Below the pieces are notes generated by a model. It was not told the DNA's origin, made no database searches, and worked only from the letters and a program-made list of their open reading frames with translations. The position numbers were made by a program, and so were the translations under genes. This document shows positions 13,929-20,472 of a stretch of DNA of 36,763 bases, piece after piece. The first letter of the stretch is position 1. Each line of letters starts with the position of its first letter. Source of the stretch: Nitrospirota bacterium (GTDB lineage Bacteria; JACPQY01); NCBI GenBank assembly GCA_016180645.1, contig JACPAV010000032.1:1-36763 (forward strand), read 5' to 3'.

Positions 13929-14004
13929 GGTGGGCGACGGGATTTGAACCCGCAACCCCCAGTGCCACAGACTGGTGCTCTAACCAAGTTGAGCTACGCC
14001 CACC
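13929..14004 (-). tRNA. tRNA-His (anticodon GTG)
   Basis: All arms fold on the minus strand: acceptor GTGGGCG/CGCCCAC, a D arm with GCTC...GAGC, anticodon stem CCAGT/ACTGG around loop CTGTGGC (anticodon GTG), and T arm GCGGG-TTCAAAT-CCCGT. An encoded G at position -1 (14004) opposite C73 is the histidine identity mark. The 3' CCA is not encoded. It lies upstream of, and on the same strand as, the cpoB operon, but that operon has its own promoter. Confidence 0.95.
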
Positions 14005-14100
14005 GTATGGATTTCAATGAGGCTACGCCGATGTCCGCCGATTTTCAAATTTTCATGCCGCTGGCTCTCGCCAACCCACATACATCGTACACCTTGATAT

Positions 14101-14123
14101 TGGGGTCAAGGCTTTACTTGACA
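14101..14123 (+). repeat. Left palindromic end of the RAYT element
   Basis: The end reads TGGG, then stem GTCAAG (14105-14110), loop GCTTTA, stem CTTGAC (14117-14122). It is a perfect reverse complement of 15094-15116 and ends two bases before the transposase stop codon. Confidence 0.75.
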
Positions 14124-14125
14124 CA

Positions 14126-15064
14126 TTATCTTCCATCTCGCAGGCGTGAGAGGGTGCGAGAAAAGGACCGATCCTTTCTCATCATGGCCTCCGCCGCCAC
14201 ACAGGCACGGGTGACCGCGCTGTCGCTGCCCAGACCGAAATGCGCCTTGATCTCCTCGTGTGGGAAACCCGCCACCCGACAGGCGACATAGATCGACGCG
14301 TTTCGAGCCGAATTGAGTCGCCCACGCCGACTGTTCATGAGTACCTCGCGCCGAACCCCCAAGGCCCGCGCCACGGCGTCCGATACCACACCCAAGCTGG
14401 GAAACTGAGGGGTTCGTTCCGAACGGGGGTGCCGGTCGGAGGGCCGAATACCCTTCGGGATCCGAACCTCAAACCCCTCCCTCCCCAAGAAGGGGCTGTA
14501 GCGCCTTCGCTGGTAAAACTCCTGAAGGCTCTTCTCATTCCCTTCCGCCACAAATTCTTCAAAGGCCCGCAGGCTCGAAAAGCGTAAAAGCACCTCCTCT
14601 CCGGCCAGCCAGGATGGTCCCGATCGCATCCGATACAAACGGTGGCTGCTCCAGGCATAGTCCGCCGGGGACCGCACCACGCCCGCCTCAACTGGGTTGA
14701 GATGGATGTACCGGACGAGTTGAAGCAGGTACTCCTCCGCCTCCACCAGAATTGCCTTGTACCGCCCGCGGAACAAGGGGCCATTCCTTCCCCGCTTCCG
14801 GTTGAAACGCTGCGTGTATACCCCATCCACGTGCCGCATCACCCTCGAAAGATTTCCCCGTGGAGTCCGAAGGAATACATGGTAATGGTTCGACATGAGG
14901 CAATAAGCATAGGTCACGACTCCCCACCGCCTGAACGCGTCCTCCAATAGCTCGGTGAATCCCTCCGCGTCCTCATCCGTCACGAACGTCTGCATCCTCC
15001 CCAGCCCCCGGTTCATTACGTGGTAGTAGGCACCCGGAAACTCGATCCGCAAAGGCCGCGACAC
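14126..15064 (-). CDS. REP-associated tyrosine transposase-like protein with DnaA-like C-terminus
   Basis: The 312-aa protein starts SRPLRIEFPGAYYHVMNRG, the standard RAYT opening. The HUH motif is H60-Y61-H62 in LMSNHYHVFLRTP, and the likely nucleophile is Tyr119 in LVRYIHLNPVEAG. RNGPLFRGRYKAILVE is another family block. The C-terminal part (about 223-297) resembles DnaA domain IV (NSARNASIYVACRVAGF, EIKAHFGLGSDSAVTRA), a helix-turn-helix DNA binder found fused to a subset of these enzymes. RAYTs are single-strand transposases linked to spread of REP palindromes. The gene appears intact. Its start is GTG 15064, six bases after a -10, so probably leaderless. Confidence 0.88.
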   Translation of the reverse strand: MSRPLRIEFPGAYYHVMNRGLGRMQTFVTDEDAEGFTELLEDAFRRWGVVTYAYCLMSNHYHVFLRTPRGNLSRVMRHVDGVYTQRFNRKRGRNGPLFRGRYKAILVEAEEYLLQLVRYIHLNPVEAGVVRSPADYAWSSHRLYRMRSGPSWLAGEEVLLRFSSLRAFEEFVAEGNEKSLQEFYQRRRYSPFLGREGFEVRIPKGIRPSDRHPRSERTPQFPSLGVVSDAVARALGVRREVLMNSRRGRLNSARNASIYVACRVAGFPHEEIKAHFGLGSDSAVTRACVAAEAMMRKDRSFSRTLSRLRDGR

Positions 15065-15070
15065 GCCCCG

Positions 15071-15099
15071 ACTCTACCCAGCCCATCGAGTTATGTCAA
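15071..15099 (-). promoter_or_regulatory. Transposase promoter using the element's own end as -35
   Basis: TTGACA (15094-15099) is the inner edge of the right terminal palindrome. TAGAGT (15071-15076) lies 17 bases downstream and ends 6 bases before the GTG start. Transposase bound to its end would cover the -35. Confidence 0.6.
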
Positions 15100-15116
15100 G
15101 TAAAGCCTTGACCCCA
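15094..15116 (-). repeat. Right palindromic end of the RAYT element
   Basis: Perfect inverted copy of 14101-14123, with the same 6-bp stem and 6-base loop. Its inner TTGACA doubles as the -35 box of the transposase gene. Confidence 0.75.
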
Positions 15117-15160
15117 TAGCCGATGGGGCCACCCCTTCCGGAGGATGGGTGACATCACAT

Positions 15161-16666
15161 TCACAGGTAGATCGATCTCAACAATTCCCAACCGATACCC
15201 AGCGTCTTCAAGACACCTGGGATCAGCGGACCTGACCTTGCCCCCGCCGGACAGAAATCGACCAATTTTCCGGAATCGCAACGAACGATGCGCCCATCTC
15301 TGATAACCGCTGCCGGGCGAGCTACCGTGCCCAGGTCGGCCAGAGGGTCTTCGGTCAAGATCAGCGCGTCGGCCAGCACGCCCGGTGTGAGCCCCCCCAG
15401 GTCATCCCTGCCCAAGGCGCGCGCGCTGCCGCGGGTGGCCGCCTGCAAAACCACACCAGCCGGCAAACCCGCTTTCTGCATTTCCAGCATTTCGCGACCG
15501 GCCGAGCCGTGCAAGCCGTAGCAAAAAGAAGTATCCGTACCAAAACCCAGCTCGACGCCCGCTTTCCACAGTTCGTAGAGGTTTTGACGCGCCGTGGCCA
15601 TGGCCGTTTCAAGGCGGGATTTTTTCAATCCTGGCAGGAAATCTCCCGGGATGTCATTGCCCGGCAGTTTCATCCGGCGGTCGAAATCCAGCAACCTGCC
15701 GTAGAAGTGGGGTAGGACTTGTGGCTGGAGTTCGGCCACCAGCCCGCTATTTTCGAGCGCCTCGCCGAACGCCGCAAACACCCAGAGGGTGGGAATGACT
15801 ATGACCCGGTTGCGCGCGGCCTGTCGAACAATTTCTTCAGGCAACGGCAAGAAAGAGCTGTGCGCGATGACGGGTGCGCCTGCCGTCAGAGCGCGACGAT
15901 ACCCCTCGGGGGAATGGGCATGCACGAAGACCCGCAGGCCCTGCTTCTTGGCCTCATCTACTGCTGCGCTGAAGACGTCCTGATCCATGATCTTGAGGGG
16001 GCGTTCGTTGTAGGCAAGCTCCATAGCCGCGATCTTTACCAGGTTGGCGCCGGCGTTCTTGATGCGTCGGACGGTGGTGCGAGCATGGTCCGACGAATCC
16101 AGGCCAATAGCCACAACCAGTTCCTCCGCCAGATTAGGGTCCAGCCAATCAAAGGGATATCCTTCCGGCGCGGTCAGGATCGGGCCGGCGACAATGTAGC
16201 GTGGCCAATCTTTCCCGGCCTCCACCTCACTTTGCAGCCGGTCGCGAAGAGCGACACTCCCATATAGCGGTCCGCCGAGATCGACCACCGTCGTCTCGCC
16301 GTAGCTGAGCGCCACATCGAAATTCATCGGGATCTGGCGCACGTTCTCCCAGCCCACCCCCTCGTCTCCGCTGCACAGGCCGGCTCTCATCATGTGGGTA
16401 TGCCCATCGACCAGGCCGGGAGTCACGAACAACCTGCCGCCGTCCAGGATACGGGTTGTCGCGTCGGCCTTGAACTCGCCGGCCGGCACAATTCTGCCGT
16501 CGCGGATGAGCAGGTCGCCGCGAGAAAACTCGGTCGAGTTGCCGATGAAGATTTGCGCCCCTCTGACCAGAATCGTTTGCCGCGGGTAGGTTGCCGGGGA
16601 TTCAGCAAGCAGCCAATAGGCCGCCACCAGCAAGGCCGCAGCAGACGAAAAGATCCAGCGCCTCAT
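15161..16666 (-). CDS. Membrane-anchored or exported metal-dependent amidohydrolase
   Basis: The 501-aa protein belongs to the amidohydrolase superfamily, near the imidazolonepropionase/prolidase-like group. After an N-terminal hydrophobic helix (about 5-21) comes the small beta domain (ILVRGAQIF, GDLLIRDGRIVPAGE). The metal centre follows: HTH (H89, H91) in TPGLVDGHTHMM, a likely carboxylated Lys211 (NLVKIA), H249/H251 (VFVHAHS), H269 (VIAHSSF) and D378 (GFGTDTSF). ATRGSARALGRDDLGGLTPGVLADALIL is the usual closing segment. Such enzymes hydrolyse C-N bonds of peptides, cyclic amides or xenobiotics; the substrate is not predictable. It lies 40 bases downstream of a decayed carbonic-anhydrase gene and 45 from the RAYT end. 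Confidence 0.85.
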   Translation of the reverse strand: MRRWIFSSAAALLVAAYWLLAESPATYPRQTILVRGAQIFIGNSTEFSRGDLLIRDGRIVPAGEFKADATTRILDGGRLFVTPGLVDGHTHMMRAGLCSGDEGVGWENVRQIPMNFDVALSYGETTVVDLGGPLYGSVALRDRLQSEVEAGKDWPRYIVAGPILTAPEGYPFDWLDPNLAEELVVAIGLDSSDHARTTVRRIKNAGANLVKIAAMELAYNERPLKIMDQDVFSAAVDEAKKQGLRVFVHAHSPEGYRRALTAGAPVIAHSSFLPLPEEIVRQAARNRVIVIPTLWVFAAFGEALENSGLVAELQPQVLPHFYGRLLDFDRRMKLPGNDIPGDFLPGLKKSRLETAMATARQNLYELWKAGVELGFGTDTSFCYGLHGSAGREMLEMQKAGLPAGVVLQAATRGSARALGRDDLGGLTPGVLADALILTEDPLADLGTVARPAAVIRDGRIVRCDSGKLVDFCPAGARSGPLIPGVLKTLGIGWELLRSIYL

Positions 16667-16705
16667 CGAACGCCGGTCGCCCGACTCACCTTTTTCTGTT
16701 CTCTT

Positions 16706-16905
16706 TCATCGGGCGGACAGCGTGTTTTGCTCAGGATGAGGCCCAAGCCAGTTCACCCCACCCGTCTCGATATCGTAAATCGCGCCGACGACCTTCTGTG
16801 GCCTGCCATCAGTCTCCTGAGCGCCGCATCCGGAGAAATTCCAATGCCTTCTCCCGACGACCTCAGCCCTTCCGGGCGCATCCCTCTACGCTTGCGCGGA
16901 TCCAT
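16706..16905 (-). pseudogene. Remnant of a beta-carbonic anhydrase gene with internal deletion
   Basis: From ATG 16905, with AAGGA in ribosome-binding position, the first frame reads MDPRKRRG and then ISPDAALRRLMAGHRR, like the start of beta-class carbonic anhydrases (SPxEALxRLxxGNRRF). About 100 bases on, another frame reads KVVGAIYDIETGGVNWLG, like their C-terminus, and ends at TGA 16706. The whole catalytic middle (the zinc CxDSR and HxxC motifs) is missing and the two pieces are out of frame. An intact gene would be about 600 bp, so a large internal deletion is inferred. The surrounding 16667-17112 holds nothing else I can support. Confidence 0.55.
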
Positions 16906-17112
16906 GTTCCTTGACCTCTTTAGGATCATGTATCACAGACGGCCTGAACCGTGTAGATGCGAATGTAGCCGTTCTACCTCCCATCCTCACCCCATGCCGA
17001 GGACGGTATGGGGGACAAGAACGTTTCATGAACGTCGGACTTTACCCCACCCTCTCACCGGATCAAAATAGGATTGCACCCAACCCATTCGACGGCTACG
17101 CTTGCCACTGCC
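16906..17112. other. Intergenic stretch without a recognised feature
   Basis: About 200 bp between the carbonic-anhydrase remnant and the Vgb-like gene. I see no RNA gene, repeat or clear promoter. A weak TTGCAC/TACGCT pair (17-base spacing) ends 10 bases before ATG 17113 and might serve the downstream gene. Confidence 0.4.
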
Positions 17113-18861
17113 ATGAAGCACTGGCCGCACGTTCGATGGTCCCATCCCGCCCTGACACTGCTCCTTGTCGCAGCCACCCCCTTCGCCGTCTCCGCTGGCG
17201 GTATCCGCGGTAGCGTCACCGATTCGGCGGGCGCGCCGGTACCGGGCGCTCTTGTAACGGCAACCGTCACCGAACGGGCCGAGCACCATACGGTCTATTC
17301 CGACGGCGAGGGGCGCTTCGCTCTCCTCCTTCCCACCGTCGGAACGATCCAGATGCGGGCGCGATCTCAAGGATTCACCGACGCCGGCACGGAGCCGGTG
17401 AAGCTTTCGAGTCAGCCCATTATCAGACCCTTCGTGCTGAAACCGGTGTCGCCCGCGGATCGCGCCGCCCTCGCGCCGGCCAGCGCATGGTATCGCAACG
17501 TCCGATTTCCAACGCCCAAGCTCCAAGCCGAGTTCGCCATCCAATGCGGCATGTGCCATCAGCAGGGAAATCTCTTCACGCGCATCCCGCGGGCGGAGGC
17601 GGATTGGACCCGTGTGCTCGACCAGATGGCAGCGATGGGCGGTGTGGTCACGAAGGAACTGCGGAATCAGATTCCGAAAGTCCTGAACAGCACCTACACA
17701 AGTCTCCCGCCGGAAAGCGTTCGGTCCCCGGCGATTCCTTCAGGCCCCCTGGCCGGAGTCGAGATCACCGAGTGGGACATCGGAGCAACCACTTCCATGC
17801 CCCATGACGCCATCGTGGGATCCGATGGCAGAATCTATTCTGTCGACATGCTGGGGGACAACCTATTTCGGCTAGACCCTGTGACCGGCGAACGGCGGCG
17901 ATGGTCCATTCCGCCGGAAGGCGCGCCGCCCGGCGGACTCATGGGTACCATCGCTCAACGAGGGTTCGGCGCATTCCGGGCCGCGCCCCGACTCGGGCCT
18001 CACAGCCTTCAGGAAGATTCCGCCGGACGGATCTGGATCACGCTCAGTTTCTGGAAGGGCCTGGTCCGTTTCGATCCCAAAACCGAATCGTTCACCCATG
18101 TCCACCAGGGGCCAAGCGGCCGGTACCCGCACACTCTCCGCTTCGACCGGGACGGACGTCTATGGTACACGCTGGCCGTGTCGAATCAGGTGGGACTGGT
18201 TCTGCCCGGTCGGGACACCGCCAAACTCATCAACCTCCCCACGCGCGATCTCCTCCAGAAGTTCTTCATGCGCACGATCCGGTTCTGGATGAAGATCGGG
18301 CAACGTTTCCCCATGAAAGTCACTCCGGTGAATGATCCGGAGCTGATGCCCATTGCCTACGGGTTGGACGTGGCCCCGGATGGTGGGATCTGGTTCAGCC
18401 AGTTCAACAATCGCCGAATCGGACGAATCGATCCTGCTACCAAGCGAATCGATACGTTCGATACACCCTTCTACGGTCCGCGGCGCCTGCGCGTCGGAGC
18501 GGACGGTATCGTCTGGATCCCCGCATACGTCGACGGCGCACTCGCACGGTTCGATCCCTCCACGAAGAAGTTCAAGGCCTTTCCCCTGCCCTCACCCGGG
18601 GATTTCCCCTACGCACTCAACATCTCCACCCGATCCGGAAACATCTGGATCTGCGGAGCGAACAGCGACACCCTCATCCGATTCGAACCGCGAACCGAGG
18701 CCTTCACTTCCTATCCTCTTCCCACGCGTGTCACGTTTTGCCGCGACATCGACTTCGACGAGCAAGGAAACGTGTGGACGAGCAATTCAAACCTCCCCGC
18801 GTGGCACGTGGAGGGACAGCAACCTAGAATTATCCGCCTCTCCGTTCCCGGAGGCGCCTAA
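17113..18861 (+). CDS. Exported protein: carboxypeptidase-regulatory domain, one c-type haem motif, Vgb-like beta-propeller
   Basis: ATG 17113 gives a clean signal peptide (MKHWPHVRWSHPALTLLLVA, then AVSAGG), so I prefer it to the TTG at 17074. The mature protein starts with a carboxypeptidase-regulatory-like fold (about 30-110: GIRGSVTDSAGAPVPGALVT, YSDGEGRFALLLPTVG). Next is a single haem c attachment motif CGMCH (Cys145, Cys148, His149). The remaining 360 residues are a beta-propeller like virginiamycin B lyase, with repeats such as DSAGRIWITLSF, DRDGRLWYTLAVSNQVG, APDGGIWFSQFNNRRIGRIDP and DEQGNVWTSNSN. True Vgb linearises streptogramin B, but most homologues have other unknown roles. Periplasmic location and haem loading are inferred; electron transfer partners are not visible. 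Confidence 0.82.
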   Translation: MKHWPHVRWSHPALTLLLVAATPFAVSAGGIRGSVTDSAGAPVPGALVTATVTERAEHHTVYSDGEGRFALLLPTVGTIQMRARSQGFTDAGTEPVKLSSQPIIRPFVLKPVSPADRAALAPASAWYRNVRFPTPKLQAEFAIQCGMCHQQGNLFTRIPRAEADWTRVLDQMAAMGGVVTKELRNQIPKVLNSTYTSLPPESVRSPAIPSGPLAGVEITEWDIGATTSMPHDAIVGSDGRIYSVDMLGDNLFRLDPVTGERRRWSIPPEGAPPGGLMGTIAQRGFGAFRAAPRLGPHSLQEDSAGRIWITLSFWKGLVRFDPKTESFTHVHQGPSGRYPHTLRFDRDGRLWYTLAVSNQVGLVLPGRDTAKLINLPTRDLLQKFFMRTIRFWMKIGQRFPMKVTPVNDPELMPIAYGLDVAPDGGIWFSQFNNRRIGRIDPATKRIDTFDTPFYGPRRLRVGADGIVWIPAYVDGALARFDPSTKKFKAFPLPSPGDFPYALNISTRSGNIWICGANSDTLIRFEPRTEAFTSYPLPTRVTFCRDIDFDEQGNVWTSNSNLPAWHVEGQQPRIIRLSVPGGA

Positions 18862-18927
18862 CCCCACCCGTGCCAGGAACTGACTCTTCCAACTCCAGGG
18901 CGAGCACTTCTCGTTCCGGCGGAGAGA

Positions 18928-20472
18928 TCAGGGTGACAAGCCCACCCGAAACTGCGGATTTCTTTCGTCGTAGTACTTGAAGAAGATGATTTCAGACAGT
19001 CTCATGGCACGATCCTTCACTCCCGGATCGGTGGGATAGCCGTCCGCCAGGAAAATGATCGGATCGATGGAGGCCGGATACGCGCTGTCGGCCGGGGCGA
19101 ATGAAAATCCGGGGACGTCCTCGTTCTGATCGACCAGATCCACGATTTGCTCAAAATAGGTATCGGCGACGCGATTCGCTTCGCGCACCCTTTGAGACAT
19201 TCCGAAGGATAGGATGGCGCTGAACAGAACAAACCCCTCCAGAGCAAGCGTCAGCCCCATTCGACGCGACCATTCCGCGGAGTCGAAATCGAGCACCGCG
19301 TAGGCACCGATAACGGCCACCAACGTAAAAAAGTAGAGGTAGTAACTCACACCGACAATATCGCCCAACGAACGCCCAAACCCGATGACGAGCGCATACG
19401 TGAAGGCCATCCCGGCCATCAACAAGGCCAGCGGCCACTCGGCCATCCAGGCTGATCGGGTGAACGCGAGAACCGCTGACAGAACGAGGAAGATCCCCAA
19501 GGCTGCGTTGATGACGTAGGGAGCCGAGTCCCGCGTCCAAACAAACCGCTTCCCGAATCGCTGGTATGGCACGATTTGATGGTCCACCGCCGTCGGCAGA
19601 AACGTCTCCCCGGCCCATCGCCCCACCGCCGCCGCGGCGCGTCCCACCGCACGCACGGAGTTTTCAAACGCCATGATGTTCTCCACGCCGTCTTTTCGAT
19701 GCACGTAGAACACCTTCTCGCGGCCGACGCGATGCGGGAGATACACGGCGGTGAAGAGGACCGCCGGGACGAGGAGCGCGGCCCATGACCCTACGGACAA
19801 CCGAGCAGCACGCCGTCGCGCCACCAGCGCCGTATATCCGGCCATGAGCATCGACAGGGGCACCATCACTTCATAGAACCCGACCGCCAGTGTCATGGCG
19901 GCGGCGTATGTCCAACGGTCTCGCCCCCGCCCCAGGCCGGCCGCCATTCGCCTGAGCGGACCCAGCGAGGCGATGAAAAACAAGAAGGACCAGAGGTATC
20001 CGCCGATGCAGTTCCACATGACCATCTCGATGAGACCGGGGGCGATCGAAAAGAATAGCGCGAATAGACCGGCAAACCAGGAAGGTCGAAGCCGCCACAA
20101 GAACCGGTAGAGAAGAAACACGACGGCCAGATGCAACGCAAGGTTGGCCGCGTTCCAGTAGACGTAGTGGTACTTGAAGAGCCAGTTCTCAACGGCCACC
20201 CACGAGAACAAGAGCGGACGAAAAAGCGAATTATCTCCTTTGTAGTAGCGGCGGGATTGCGGGTAGTCATAGTGCCGGAGACCGTCGAGGAGCGAATGCG
20301 ACCCTTCAAGATCGGCGAAATACCAGATCTGGTCCGTGACGAACATTCGGTGGAGCGAAGGGACGTATACGATGAGGTTGGCCGCCAAGATAAGGACGGG
20401 AAAAAGGAACTTCAACGCGGGAGGGGTGTTGGCCGGGCGTACGGGTCTGCCGGCCGCAGAAAGTTCGCTCAC
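18928..20472 (-). CDS. Polytopic membrane protein, GT-C glycosyltransferase-like
   Basis: The gene starts at GTG 20472, which overlaps the protease stop as GTGA; the longer open frame to 20904 is only antisense overlap with coding sequence and is not used. The 514-aa product has about 11 membrane helices. Between helix 1 and 2 lies a polar loop (VTDQIWYFADLEGS, then YYKGDNSLFRPLLFSWVAVENWLF) followed by NAANLALHLAVVFLLYRFL. This arrangement, including the FRP/HL motif, resembles GT-C transferases such as PMT- and TMTC-like enzymes, which use polyprenyl-linked sugars. A C-terminal soluble tail (about 430-514) is unassigned. Coupling to the M6 protease gene suggests it acts on or with that protease, for example by glycosylating it (inference). 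Enzymatic activity is not proven by any motif I can see. Confidence 0.65.
   Translation of the reverse strand: MSELSAAGRPVRPANTPPALKFLFPVLILAANLIVYVPSLHRMFVTDQIWYFADLEGSHSLLDGLRHYDYPQSRRYYKGDNSLFRPLLFSWVAVENWLFKYHYVYWNAANLALHLAVVFLLYRFLWRLRPSWFAGLFALFFSIAPGLIEMVMWNCIGGYLWSFLFFIASLGPLRRMAAGLGRGRDRWTYAAAMTLAVGFYEVMVPLSMLMAGYTALVARRRAARLSVGSWAALLVPAVLFTAVYLPHRVGREKVFYVHRKDGVENIMAFENSVRAVGRAAAAVGRWAGETFLPTAVDHQIVPYQRFGKRFVWTRDSAPYVINAALGIFLVLSAVLAFTRSAWMAEWPLALLMAGMAFTYALVIGFGRSLGDIVGVSYYLYFFTLVAVIGAYAVLDFDSAEWSRRMGLTLALEGFVLFSAILSFGMSQRVREANRVADTYFEQIVDLVDQNEDVPGFSFAPADSAYPASIDPIIFLADGYPTDPGVKDRAMRLSEIIFFKYYDERNPQFRVGLSP

Larger units (their letters stand above)
14101..15116 (-). mobile_element. 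RAYT (Y1 transposase) element with palindromic inverted ends
   Basis: The element is bounded by a 23-base sequence present in perfect inverted copies at 14101-14123 and 15094-15116 and holds one transposase gene. Each end is itself a hairpin (GTCAAG-GCTTTA-CTTGAC), the kind of structure Y1 HUH enzymes recognise. No obvious target duplication is visible, as expected for this enzyme class. Element length is 1016 bp. Confidence 0.7.

Noticed and set aside
17074-17112. TTG start 13 codons upstream of the Vgb-like gene
   Set aside because: ATG 17113 gives a normal signal peptide, whereas the longer form adds a polar stretch before it.
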